NCBI GenBank assembly: GCA_963752935.1
Contig: CAVWAL010000009.1
Location: 1 to 64,000 of the forward strand
Source: RI-153 sp963752935
GTDB taxonomy: Bacteria; Chloroflexota; Anaerolineae; Caldilineales; Caldilineaceae
DNA length: 64,000 bases
Direction: 5' to 3'
A program made the position numbers and the translations under genes. Of the stretch, positions 43,747 through 55,500 are shown piece by piece; within the stretch, counting starts at the first letter, position 1; the number at the start of each line of letters is the position of its first letter. Under the pieces are notes generated by a model. That model made no database searches. It was given only the letters and a program-made list of their open reading frames with translations, and was not told the origin of the DNA.

Positions 43747-44610
43747 CTAGGCCGCCTTGCGTTCTCGGCGTTGTTTGGCCCGTGCTCGTTCCCAAAGATA
43801 GAGCAGATTGGCCTGATGGAAGTTCTGTACCAGCCCACCCAGAGGGATACGACTGCGCCCAAACTGTTCGACATCGTTCTGCAACAGATCGTGTTTGGTG
43901 GCGCCTTCTGCCATCAGACGCTCAACCAGCATCTGAATATCTTCCAGGTAGCGGATGCTCTCCTCGATACTGCTGGTCACCTCACCGCGCAAGAGAATGT
44001 CCCCGTGCCCTTGCACGATAGATTCCAGGTTAAAATCGTACAACTTACGCAGTGAACTCTTGTAGTGCTCCAAATTGCTCAACGGGCTTGCAATCAGGGG
44101 AACCGGCATCATCAAATCGCTGGCGAAGAGCACCTTTTCCTCGCGGATATGTACCACCGCCACATCCGGGCTTGGACCAGGGGCATGTATGGCGTGAACT
44201 GTCTTGTCGCCCAAACGGATCACGGCGCCCTCACTGAAAACGAGTTTGGGCAGCCGGATCTCGACCTTGAGTAGTTCAGCCGTGTGCTCTCGCGCATCTT
44301 CCAACGCTTTGCGGCCAAATCTCGCCAGCATATCCCGGCACTTCTCATGCGCGATCAGTTCCGCCTTCGGAAAGAGATACGAACCGTAGACATGGTCGGC
44401 ATGGCTGATTGTGTTGATCACATAACGAACACCTTCCGGACAAATGCGGTCAGCAAACTCAATGATCTGACGTGTCTCCGACGGAAAGGGCAGAGTGTCG
44501 ATCAAAATACACCCCTCCGAGGTGACCACCAATCCTGCATTCACCTCGGCGTAAAGTTCGCTGGTAAAAACCCAAGTATCATCGGCAACACGTGTACGTG
44601 TAATAGCCAC
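43747..44610 (-). CDS. MBL-fold protein with altered metal-binding motif
   Basis: 287-aa metallo-beta-lactamase-fold protein. The usual T-H-x-H-x-D-H is T-I-S-H-A-D-H here (NTISHADHVYG), so the first ligand His is Ile. The later His of the PGH motif is also replaced (HAPGPSPD). The bridging Asp (FASDLMM) and the C-terminal His (VQGHGD) remain. It may bind one metal or have a changed reaction; hydrolase activity cannot be assumed. It precedes the RNase H-like gene by 2 bp, which suggests coupled expression. Confidence 0.8.
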   Translation of the reverse strand: MAITRTRVADDTWVFTSELYAEVNAGLVVTSEGCILIDTLPFPSETRQIIEFADRICPEGVRYVINTISHADHVYGSYLFPKAELIAHEKCRDMLARFGRKALEDAREHTAELLKVEIRLPKLVFSEGAVIRLGDKTVHAIHAPGPSPDVAVVHIREEKVLFASDLMMPVPLIASPLSNLEHYKSSLRKLYDFNLESIVQGHGDILLRGEVTSSIEESIRYLEDIQMLVERLMAEGATKHDLLQNDVEQFGRSRIPLGGLVQNFHQANLLYLWERARAKQRRERKAA

Positions 44611-45067
44611 GGACGCATACCCTTTCGTCTAGGAAATATTCGACTCGGCACCGAAACTCGCCAGGTTTTCGCGTGACGATTCCAAAAAATCAGCACTCGC
44701 CGCCTGTTGAGTTTCCAACATGACAGTCTAACACAGCGGAGGTAGTAGCGTCAACGGATGTGCGAAAATCAAGAAAATCATAACATGCAAAACGCCGCCC
44801 GGATTGATCCAGACGGCGTCAGTATCCTATACAAACCCCACAATGCCGTGTGAGCCAGTGGGTGCGAACCTGCTAATGCAGGTGGGTGCTAGCTGCACGC
44901 TTCAGTCTTGCCGAAACCCGTTGCCAGGCCGGCTATCACATCCACGTCGCGTCACCGTGCTCCCATAATCGAATTGTTGGCTCGCCCCGTATTCTGGTCT
45001 ATCACAAACATCGCAGGGTTTGATCCCAATATATCATACGCGTATTCACTACGCAAGTACATACAAA
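44611..45067. other. Intergenic region downstream of aspS
   Basis: About 457 bp on the 3' side of aspS and upstream of the MBL-fold gene. A hairpin at 44792-44819 has terminator form for minus-strand transcripts. A small stem CCTGC-TAAT-GCAGG and a repeated GTGGGTGC lie near 44850-44890. No tRNA or protein gene is supported. Confidence 0.45.
44792..44819 (-). terminator. Putative terminator downstream of aspS
   Basis: ACGCCG (44792-44797) pairs with CGGCGT (44814-44819), enclosing GGAT/ATCC. On the minus strand a T-rich stretch follows. It is about 250 bp beyond the aspS stop, so it may instead end a separate short RNA. Confidence 0.5.
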
Positions 45068-46891
<1,824 letters not shown>

Positions 46892-47156
46892 ATACAGTTC
46901 CTTAACGACTGGTTAGATTCATTTGCCTGTCAGAGATATCGAATCATTATAGATGTGTGGACGACACCACGCAATTTTACCCCGCAGATAGAATCCGTCG
47001 AGGAGCCTGTTGGCGGCGAAACAGACGAAAAGATTGACCTTTTGGACTGGGCCAACTACAATTTGGAGGCAAGCTGTCCGAAAGGCATACGTCCTCCCCC
47101 GGTGCGCAGGCCTATCTTCTCCATCCAATCTACTTACAACACCCAAGGAGTTTTCA

Positions 47157-48869
47157 ATGATGACAACTCAGACGGTCCCCAGCGATTTGGATATCGCCCA
47201 AGCCGCAAAGTTGCGGCCAATAGAGGAGATCGCAGAGAAAATGGGTCTGTGCCGCGAGGACATTGAACTTCACGGCAACCATATGGCGAAGGTTCACTTG
47301 GAGGCGCTAGAGAAGCTACGCGATCGGCCCAACGCCCGCTATATCCTGGTGACGGCCATTACGCCGACACCACTAGGTGAGGGCAAGTCCACCACGACCG
47401 TTGGCCTGGGGCAAGGGATGTACCATATTGGTAAGACAGCCACCATCGCCATCCGTCAACCGTCGCAGGGGCCAACGTTTGGCATTAAAGGGGGCGCAGC
47501 CGGCGGTGGCTACAGCCAGGTTGTGCCGATGGAGCAGTTCAACCTGCACATGACCGGCGATATTCACGCCGTCACGGCCGCCAACAACCTGCTCGCCGCC
47601 ATGATCGACAACCACATCTACCAGGGCAACGCACTGGACATCGATCCCTACAGCATTACCTGGCGGCGCGTGCTGGACGTCAACGACCGCGAGTTGCGTA
47701 ACATTGTGCTGGGGCTGGGCAGCAAGAGCGATGGTCGCCCACGCCAGAGTGGATTCGATATCAGCGTTGCCAGTGAGGTCATGGCGATCCTGGCGTTGAC
47801 AACGAGTCTGCGCGACATGCGCGAACGGTTTGGTCGTATCACCATCGGCGTCAACAGCAAACGCGAGCCGATTACGGCAGAGATGCTCAAAGCTGCCGGT
47901 GCGATGACCGTGCTGATGAAGGAAGCGATCAAGCCGAATCTCTTCCAGACCCTGGAAAACACGCCGGCGCTGGTCCATGCCGGGCCGTTCGCCAATATCG
48001 CCCACGGCAACAGTTCAATCCTGGCCGACCTGATCGGTATCAAAACGGCAGACTTTTTGATCACAGAAGCGGGCTTCGGCGCAGATATTGGCGCCGAGAA
48101 ATTCTTCAACATCAAGTGCCGCTATAGCGGACTGCGTCCAGACGCCGCTGTGCTGGTGACAACGGTGCGGGCCATGAAACTCCACACCGGCAAACATCGC
48201 ATCGTGCCGGGTCGTCCACTGCCCGAAGCGATGCTCAAAGAAAACCCAGACGAAGTCTACGCAGGCGCAGCCAATCTACGCAAGCAGATTGAGAATCTGC
48301 GTAAACACGGGGTCAGCCCTGTCGTCTGCGTCAACCGGTTCCACACCGACTTCGACAGCGAGGTTGAAGCGATTTTCCGCATCGCCAGGGAAGAGAAAGC
48401 CCGCTATGCAGCCTCCAATCACTGGGCCGAAGGCGGCAAGGGTGCCGTCGATCTAGCCCGTGTCGTGGTCGAAGCGGCCGAGGAGCCGACAGACTTCCGC
48501 TTCCTCTACGATGTCAATCAGCCGATCAAAGCCAAGATCGAGACGATTGCTCGCGAGATCTACGGCGCCGACGGCGTCGTCTTCGAGGATTTGGCCGAAC
48601 GACAGATCCGCCAATACGAGGCGGCAGGCTTTGGCAATCTGCCCATGTGCATGGCCAAAACGCACCTGAGCCTGAGCCACGATCCCAAGTTGAAGGGAGC
48701 ACCCAGCGGTTTCACCGTGCCCATCCGCGAAGTGCGTGCCAGCGTAGGGGCAGGCTTTATCTATCCGCTGCTAGGAGAAATGCGCACCATGCCGGGCCTT
48801 TCCAGCACGCCGGCAGCCGAAAACGTGGACATCGATCTGGAAACAGGACAGGTAACCGGCCTGTTCTAG
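47157..48869 (+). CDS. fhs: Formate-tetrahydrofolate ligase
   Basis: 570-aa enzyme that makes 10-formyl-THF from formate, THF and ATP. The ATP-binding loop is TPLGEGKSTTTVGLGQGM; other conserved blocks are RQPSQGPTFGIKGGAAGGGY and LITEAGFGADIGAEKFFNIK (quoted in part). I chose the ATG at 47157 because AAGGAG lies six bases upstream; an open extension 49 codons longer lacks family features. With FchA and the FolD-like dehydrogenase it forms a route from formate to methylene-THF. Confidence 0.95.
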   Translation: MMTTQTVPSDLDIAQAAKLRPIEEIAEKMGLCREDIELHGNHMAKVHLEALEKLRDRPNARYILVTAITPTPLGEGKSTTTVGLGQGMYHIGKTATIAIRQPSQGPTFGIKGGAAGGGYSQVVPMEQFNLHMTGDIHAVTAANNLLAAMIDNHIYQGNALDIDPYSITWRRVLDVNDRELRNIVLGLGSKSDGRPRQSGFDISVASEVMAILALTTSLRDMRERFGRITIGVNSKREPITAEMLKAAGAMTVLMKEAIKPNLFQTLENTPALVHAGPFANIAHGNSSILADLIGIKTADFLITEAGFGADIGAEKFFNIKCRYSGLRPDAAVLVTTVRAMKLHTGKHRIVPGRPLPEAMLKENPDEVYAGAANLRKQIENLRKHGVSPVVCVNRFHTDFDSEVEAIFRIAREEKARYAASNHWAEGGKGAVDLARVVVEAAEEPTDFRFLYDVNQPIKAKIETIAREIYGADGVVFEDLAERQIRQYEAAGFGNLPMCMAKTHLSLSHDPKLKGAPSGFTVPIREVRASVGAGFIYPLLGEMRTMPGLSSTPAAENVDIDLETGQVTGLF

Positions 48870-49183
48870 TGATGCAGCGGCAAGGAACGCCGAAAGCGTG
48901 ATTTGATCGGTAGGGGCGCGCTGCTTGCTAGCGCCCCGGGTGCGTCCCAAGTTTTTCGGTTCTGATCTTCCGGGCAGCCCGCAGAACGGACCGGCACGGA
49001 GGCCGGTCCCTACCGTAGGGATGGACCTCCGTGTCCATCCGTCGTGGCTTCCCGGTAGACATGGACCCACCCCAGCGCCCCTACGGAATTGCCATCACTT
49101 GACCGTTGTGACACGATAGTAGTAGCGCCGCACTGTAACAGCGATGCGCAATGCAGCCTCTTTCTTTGTAACGGAGCGAGCTT
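48870..49183. other. Intergenic region with a repeat inserted in a palindrome
   Basis: About 314 bp between fhs and the acyltransferase gene. It holds a GTAGGGGCGC...GCGCCCCTAC-type palindrome (48911-49083) into which the MITE-like element (48938-49073) has been inserted. Nothing else is recognisable. Confidence 0.55.
48938..49073 (+). mobile_element. MITE-like element, right end shortened
   Basis: About 136 bp, starting GGTGCGTCCCA (48939-48949) and ending near GGACCCACC. It lacks the last ~18 bp present at 37.5 and 61.6 kb. It contains both conserved hairpins. AGCGCCCC flanks it on both sides (48930-48937 and 49074-49081). Joining the flanks would restore a simple GTAGGGGCGC...AGCGCCCCTAC palindrome. 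Confidence 0.75.
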
Positions 49184-50887
49184 ATGTCCCGCCAACCGAT
49201 GTCGAGCGTAGACCGGGCCTGGTTATTGGCTGAACGCCCCACAAATCGCATGGTGATCAACGGACTGTGGATCTTCAAGCAGCCGTTTGACTATCATCGA
49301 TTGATCCATACCCTGGCGGAACGAATGCTCAGTTTCCGTCGTTTCCGGCAACGTGTCGTGGATCCACCGGGCAGCATTGGCCGCGCCTATTGGGAAGACG
49401 ACCCCAATTTCGATCTACGTGCCCATGTCCGGCGGATCGCGCTGCCTGCGCCGGGCAACAAAGCGATGTTACAGGAGTTGGTGGGCAGCCTGATCAGTGC
49501 ACCGCTCGACCAATCAAAACCGCTGTGGGAGTTCTATCTGATCGAAGAGTACGAAGGCGGCAGCGCCCTGTTAGGACGCATCCACCACTGCATCGCCGAC
49601 GGGGTGGCGTTGGTGCGCGTCATGCTTTCGCTGACCGATCCAACACCCGAGGATTCGTGGCAGACGCCCGCCCAACGTAGGGACACGCGGTGGAATCCGC
49701 TCAAACCGTTCTTGCGCACGGCCTCTGCGATGATCAACAATGCCGTCGGGTTGAGTTCGATGCTTGCGGCAGAAGGAATGGAAGCGTTCACCAATCCAGA
49801 TCATCTGCGCGGACGGGCCGAGGAAGGCGCACTGCTAGCGGGCAAGACGGCCGGTGTGCTCGGCAAACTGGCGCTCATGACCAGCGATGATCGCACGGTC
49901 TTCAAAGGAAAGTTGGGCGTGACCAAAGCAGTCGCCTGGTCCGACAGCATCCAACTGGATGAAGTGAAGTTCATCAAGAATCGCACGGGGACAACCGTCA
50001 ATGATGTGCTGGTGTCGGTGCTGACAGGGGCGCTGCGTCGTTACATGATCGAAAATGGCGACGACCCCACAGGCAGAGAGGTGCGGGCCATGGTGCCGGT
50101 CAACACGCGTCCGGCAGCGCAGAAGGTCGAACTGGGCAACCAGTTTGCGCTCGTCTACCTGACCCTGCCCGTCGGCATCGCCGATCCGCTGGACAGACTC
50201 TTTGCCGTTAAGCGGCGCATGGATCGCATCAAACAGACGCCAGAAGCGGAGGTCACCTATCAGATCATCTCTGGCCTGGGGCTCTTCCCTGACGAAGCGG
50301 CCGCGCTGATCAAAGAGTACTTCGCCAGCAAGGCCAGCGCCGTCCTCACCAATGTGCCCGGCCCTGCCCAGAAACTCTATTTCGCCGGTACCCCGTTGGA
50401 CAAGATGATCTTCTGGGTGCCGCAGTCGGGTTCTATCGGCATGGGGCTGAGCATCTTGAGTTACGGCGGCGAAGTGACAGTCGGCGTGATGACCGATGAT
50501 CATTTGGTCCCGGACCCCGAAAGCATCATCGACGCCTTCGGGGCCGAGTTTGAGGCGTTGCACCAGATCGCGCGTCTTCCCGATGAAGAGCAGCCCGATA
50601 CGGAGCAGCCCGATACGGGGGGAAAACCTTCCCATGTAGCCGGCGAACCACCCGCCGACCAAGAAACGACACGCAACACCGAGGAGATCGCCGAGGCGCT
50701 TCTGGCTCAGTTCCTTCTGATGAAAGAAACACCGGTGCCGCGTAACGGCGCGGCCGCCGACCCAGAAATCAGCCGTTGTCATGCCCTCACTCGGGCCGGC
50801 GACCGCTGCAAGTTGCAAAGTCGGGCAGAATCACAGTACTGTCACTTGCACGAGAAGTTTGCTCACGCAGAGATCGGCAATCCATAA
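49184..50887 (+). CDS. Wax ester synthase/diacylglycerol acyltransferase with C-terminal zinc tail
   Basis: 567-aa WS/DGAT family acyl-CoA:alcohol or diacylglycerol acyltransferase, used to make neutral storage lipids. The active-site HHxxxDG motif is HHCIADG (134-140). Other blocks are FDLRAHVRRIALP, GTTVNDVLVSVLTGALR and TNVPGPAQKLYFAG. After a ~35-residue Pro/Asp/Thr linker, residues 526-567 carry C532-x9-C542-x10-C553-x2-H556 (RCHALTRAGDRC...YCHLH), a small zinc-binding motif not usual for this enzyme. GGAG lies seven bases before the ATG. Confidence 0.9.
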   Translation: MSRQPMSSVDRAWLLAERPTNRMVINGLWIFKQPFDYHRLIHTLAERMLSFRRFRQRVVDPPGSIGRAYWEDDPNFDLRAHVRRIALPAPGNKAMLQELVGSLISAPLDQSKPLWEFYLIEEYEGGSALLGRIHHCIADGVALVRVMLSLTDPTPEDSWQTPAQRRDTRWNPLKPFLRTASAMINNAVGLSSMLAAEGMEAFTNPDHLRGRAEEGALLAGKTAGVLGKLALMTSDDRTVFKGKLGVTKAVAWSDSIQLDEVKFIKNRTGTTVNDVLVSVLTGALRRYMIENGDDPTGREVRAMVPVNTRPAAQKVELGNQFALVYLTLPVGIADPLDRLFAVKRRMDRIKQTPEAEVTYQIISGLGLFPDEAAALIKEYFASKASAVLTNVPGPAQKLYFAGTPLDKMIFWVPQSGSIGMGLSILSYGGEVTVGVMTDDHLVPDPESIIDAFGAEFEALHQIARLPDEEQPDTEQPDTGGKPSHVAGEPPADQETTRNTEEIAEALLAQFLLMKETPVPRNGAAADPEISRCHALTRAGDRCKLQSRAESQYCHLHEKFAHAEIGNP

Positions 50888-51024
50888 CACTCTGACTGTT
50901 TATCCTGCACTGACAGCCCACAGCAGCACCTGCCATCAGCATAGGTCGTGTGGCCGGGTCGCTGTGAATCGCAGGATAGGCTCTTGGGATATTTAGACCA
51001 AATTCACTGATAGGAGTTACATGC

Positions 51025-52422
51025 ATGACCAAAGTTACTTTTCTTGGCGCAGGCAGCACCGTCTTCGCCAAGAATCTAATGGGAGATATTCTCAGCTATC
51101 CTGAACTCGCCTCGGATGCCCATTTTGTTCTGCACGATATCGATCCCGAACGACTGCGCACCTCGGAAGTGGTCGCGCATAAAATCGCCGACGCCTTGGG
51201 CGTCTCCCCCGTCATCGAGGCCACACTCGATCGTCGTGAGGCGCTGGTCGACGCGGACTTTGCGATTTCTATGATCCAGGTGGGCGGTTACAAACCGAGC
51301 ACCGTCGTTGATTTCGACATACCCAAGAAGTACGGTCTGCGCCAGACAATCGCCGATACGCTTGGCATCGGCGGCATCATGCGCGGGTTGCGTACAATCC
51401 CCGTGCTCTTGGACATGTGCCACGATATGGAGGAGCTTTGCCCGGATGTGACCTTCCTGCAGTACGTCAACCCGATGGCCATGAACTGCTGGGCCATCAG
51501 CCGCGCCAGCACGATCAACACGGTGGGCCTCTGTCACAGTGTTCAAGGAACAGCTCATCAGCTTGCCAATGACATTGGTGTCCCTTACGACGAGATTGAC
51601 TACCTGTGCGGCGGCATCAACCACATGGCCTTCTATCTCAAATTCGAGAAGGACGGAGAGAGCCTCTATCCCGCCATTCGCCAGGTGATTGAAGAGGGGC
51701 GCGTCCCCGATGACAACATCGTTCGCTACAAAATCTTCGAAAAGTTTGGCTACTTCGTCACCGAGTCGAGCGAGCACTTCGCCGAATACACGCCCTGGTT
51801 CATCAAGCGCGATCGCCCCGATCTGGTGGAAGAATTCAACGTGCCGTTGGATGAGTACATCACGCGCTGCGAGCGACAGATTGCAGGCTGGCACATGCTG
51901 CGCGACAAATTCGAGGATGAGGATTTTGCATTCTTTACCGGCGACAACGGTCATGATGAGAAGCCGACCGACGGCAGCGAGAGCGATATGGAGCGGGCCA
52001 TCCGCCGTTTGTTGACGGTGAAACGCAGCCTGGAGTACGGCTCGCAGATCATCCACAGTATGCAAACGGGCAAACCGCAGGTGATCTACGGCAACGTGGC
52101 CAACTTTGGGTTGATCGACAATCTGCCACAAGGCTGTTGCGTCGAAGTACCCTGTCTGGTGGATGCCAATGGCATTCAGCCGACGCGGATTGGCACATTG
52201 CCGCCGCAGCTTGCCGCGCTGATGCAGACGAACATCAATGTGCAGTCGTTGACGGTAGAAGCAGCACTGACCGGCAACCGCGACTACATCTACCACGCCG
52301 CCTTCCTCGATCCGCACACTGCCGCCGAACTCGATCTGGATCAGATCACCCATCTAGTCGATGATCTGATCGAAGCGCACGGCGACTACCTCCCGCAGTT
52401 CAATAAGAAGGTAGCGGTCTAG
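51025..52422 (+). CDS. GH4 family alpha-galactosidase-like glycosidase
   Basis: 465-aa NAD+- and Mn2+-dependent glycoside hydrolase of family GH4. The N-terminal Rossmann motif is VTFLGAGSTVFAKN. Metal-ligand residues C170 (GLCHSVQG) and H200 (GGINHMAFY) match the positions seen in characterised GH4 enzymes, and FLQYVNPMAMN is conserved. GH4 enzymes act by NAD-assisted redox elimination; the alpha-galactosidase assignment rests on overall pattern, and other glycosides are possible. TAGGAG lies eight bases before the ATG. A long inverted repeat follows the gene. Confidence 0.9.
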   Translation: MTKVTFLGAGSTVFAKNLMGDILSYPELASDAHFVLHDIDPERLRTSEVVAHKIADALGVSPVIEATLDRREALVDADFAISMIQVGGYKPSTVVDFDIPKKYGLRQTIADTLGIGGIMRGLRTIPVLLDMCHDMEELCPDVTFLQYVNPMAMNCWAISRASTINTVGLCHSVQGTAHQLANDIGVPYDEIDYLCGGINHMAFYLKFEKDGESLYPAIRQVIEEGRVPDDNIVRYKIFEKFGYFVTESSEHFAEYTPWFIKRDRPDLVEEFNVPLDEYITRCERQIAGWHMLRDKFEDEDFAFFTGDNGHDEKPTDGSESDMERAIRRLLTVKRSLEYGSQIIHSMQTGKPQVIYGNVANFGLIDNLPQGCCVEVPCLVDANGIQPTRIGTLPPQLAALMQTNINVQSLTVEAALTGNRDYIYHAAFLDPHTAAELDLDQITHLVDDLIEAHGDYLPQFNKKVAV

Positions 52423-52498
52423 AGTAGGGGTTTGCGTTGGGCGGATAGCAGTTCGCCTTTTTAAGGGGATCTTCTCCCGCCCAACGCAAACCCCTACT
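52423..52498. terminator. 22-bp perfect inverted repeat after the GH4 gene
   Basis: The left arm begins AGTAGGGGTTTGCGTTGGGC (52423-52444) and pairs perfectly with 52477-52498 around a 32-nt spacer. It starts one base after the GH4 stop, so it probably terminates that gene. It also belongs to the GTAGGG...CCCTAC palindrome class seen elsewhere in the window. Confidence 0.7.
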
Positions 52499-52589
52499 GA
52501 CCCTCACCCCCCCGTGGCATCAACAAGTTGTATACCAAACATTCGCCCGAAATTTGGCCCAGGCTGCTTTCAGCAGTACAATAGAGTGT

Positions 52590-55500
52590 ATGCCTTTAAC
52601 CATTCATGCTGCGTGGCTTCCTTTCGATTCTAAGGTCCCAGACGGGCAACTTTTCCTGTGGGCCGAACTTGAGCAGAACGATCCTTCGCCAGGATCAGGC
52701 GATAGTGAACGCGATCTCACGAGCAACGGCCATTCCAATGGGGGTGAACCGTACGTTCGTCGCGCCGAAAACGGAGGCCGCCCGGTTAAGGTTCCTTCGC
52801 ACCCGGCACAGATGCCGGTGGGGCAACTGCGTCAACTGATCCGTGAGCTTTCTCTCGGCGAAGACATGGAAGGGCAACCGACCAATGCCACCGCCTGGCT
52901 GCCCAGCCAGTTAGGTCAACCGGTGGCGCGCCGAGGCACCTATCAACGTGGCGTAACAGCGCTGGCAGGGGTGGAAACCACACCGGTGCGTCTGGCGCCC
53001 TGGCAAATCACCGGCCTGGCCTTCGATTCTGTTTCAGCCCTCACGTTTCTGATCCGCCTTGGCAACAAGCAACTGATAGAAGGATCGGCGCCCACCTCGC
53101 TACTGCGTCATGCGCGGATGGGCAATGATCTGCTCTTTTGGAGCCATGCCGCCAAGTATGTGTTAGAGACGTTGGCCGGCCAACACTTTCTGCCGGGTCT
53201 GACATCCGACGCTACCGGGCGGTTCTCGGCGCTGTGGCAGCCGTCGCTTCTCGATCAAGAGTTGCGCCGACGCCTGGAAATGTTGGTCGACGCCATGCCG
53301 CCGATCTGCCGGGCGTTCAATCTACCTTCGCTCGACGCCGCGCCGCCGCCTGGTCTGCTCGTGGAACAGTTCATTGCTGCACTCGTGGATCAGGCCATCC
53401 GCCGGTGGACATCGATACCGCCCGTCGAGGCAGACGCCTCCTCACCGTTGAAGTGGATCTATCACCTGTTGGCGGAGCAGCCGCGGCTTCAATTACCGCC
53501 TCAGCCCGCCCACCAGCTCTACCAGAATTGGCTGGCGTGGATCGAGCAACTGCACGCCAGCAGCGCAGACGTCAATTTCCGCCTGGCCTTTGAGCTGGTA
53601 ACACCCGAGAGTGAGGAAGCAACAGAGGGTCAAGGCGAACGTTCGTCAGCCAACCGACCTACCTGGATCCTTCGCTATTACCTTCAAGCGCGTGACAACC
53701 CCGAACTGATGGTGCCCGCCGCCCAGGTCTGGCAAGAAAAGGGTCGGTCGCTGCGCATCAACAGCCGCCGCTTTGATCAGCCACAAGAACGATTGCTGGC
53801 CGGTTTAGGGGTCGCCAGCCGCCTCTTTGTGCCTATCAAAGAAAGCCTGCGCTCGCCACGACCAGAGATGGCGATTCTTTCCACCGAAGACGCCTATCAA
53901 TTTCTACGTGAAATTGGTCCGCTGCTTGAAAGCAGTGGCTTCGGCGTGATCTTGCCCTCCTGGTGGCGTTCACAGGGACGCACTCGCCTGGGTTTGCGCC
54001 TGCGCCTCTTGAGCGACGACTTGGGTCGCCAGATCCCCGAACGTCGCGGCGGCGGATCATTTGCCCCCTCGCGCAGCGGCGCTCTGACACTCAACAGCCT
54101 GATCCGCTTCCATTGGGATCTGACGCTGGGCAACGAAGGGCTCAACCACGAAGAGTTCGAGCAGCTCGTCGCCCTCCAATCACCGCTGATCAACATCCGC
54201 GGGCGTTGGGTAGAACTGGATCCGGAGCAGGTCGAGGCCGCGCATGGCTTTTTGCGCAACAACAGCGCCGAAGGACGGATCAATCTGCTCCAGGCGGTGC
54301 GCATGGCACAGGCCTACATGCGCGAAGACGGCGAGGGATTGGTCGCCGGCCCCGAACTGCTGCCCGCGCTGCAACTGGACACGGCCATCAGCGAAGTGCT
54401 GCCGCTGGACACAGTCGAAGTCGAAGGCTGGCTCGATCAGGTGCTGCTGCGTCTGCGCAACGAGGAACCTGTCGACGAGATCGAAGAGCCGGACGGTTTT
54501 GTGGGCAAGTTGCGTCCCTATCAGCGCCGCGGTGTAGGCTGGCTGGACTATCTGCGCAGGGTCGGCCTGGGCGCCTGTCTGGCCGATGACATGGGGCTCG
54601 GCAAGACAATCCAGGCGATTGCGCTGATGCTCAACCAGCGCAACCTCGCCACCGCCGTCGATGAAACGGTGCCGCCCGCCCTGTTAATCTGCCCAACCAG
54701 CGTCGTCGCCAACTGGCGGCACGAAATGGAACGCTTTGCGCCCAAGCTGCGTCCACTTCTCCATCATGGCAGCGGACGGCTCAATGGCGAGGAATTTCTG
54801 AGCACGCTGCATGATTTCGATCTCGTGATTACGAGTTACGGCACCGCCCGCCGCGATGTCGAAATGCTCGAGCAGATCGTTTGGAGCGATGTTATCCTCG
54901 ACGAGGCGCAGAATATCAAAAATCCCAGCGCCAAGCAGAGCCAGGCGGTGCGTCGGATCAACGCGCTGAATCGCATCGCGCTCACCGGTACGCCGGTTGA
55001 GAACCGTTTGCTTGAATTGTGGAGCATCATGGAGTTCCTCAACCCCGGCTACCTGGGAAACCGTGAGCGCTTCCGCCAGCAATACATTTTGCCCATTGAA
55101 CGGTACAACGACGAGACCGCGGCCGGCGAACTGCGCCGGCTGGTGCAACCTTTCCTGTTACGCCGATTGAAGACCGACCCGACCATCATCAACGATCTGC
55201 CCGAAAAGAACGAGATGATCGTCTACTGCCCGCTGAGCAAGGAACAGGGAACGCTTTACAACGAAGTCGTGCAGCAGACGATGGACCGCGTAGAGCAGAG
55301 TGAGGGCATCCAACGGCGCGGCCTCGTGCTCAGCCTGTTGCTCAAACTCAAACAGGTCTGTAATCACCCGGCCCACTATCTGGGTGAAAAGAAACCGCTG
55401 ATTAACCGCAGCGGCAAGCTCAGCCGCCTGACCGAGATGCTCGATGAAGCACTGAGCGTGGGCGACAGAGCGCTGGTCTTCACACAGTTTGTCGAAATGG

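Noticed and set aside
44840..44900. tRNA-like text (GCAGGTTCGCACCC on the minus strand)
   Set aside because: No cloverleaf can be drawn: the T-stem and acceptor stem do not pair.
49835..50818. Open frame antisense to the WS/DGAT gene
   Set aside because: Shadow of a strongly supported gene; no own start signals.
51076..52353. Long open frame antisense to the GH4 gene
   Set aside because: The GH4 gene is well supported by catalytic motifs; the antisense frame is a GC-bias shadow.
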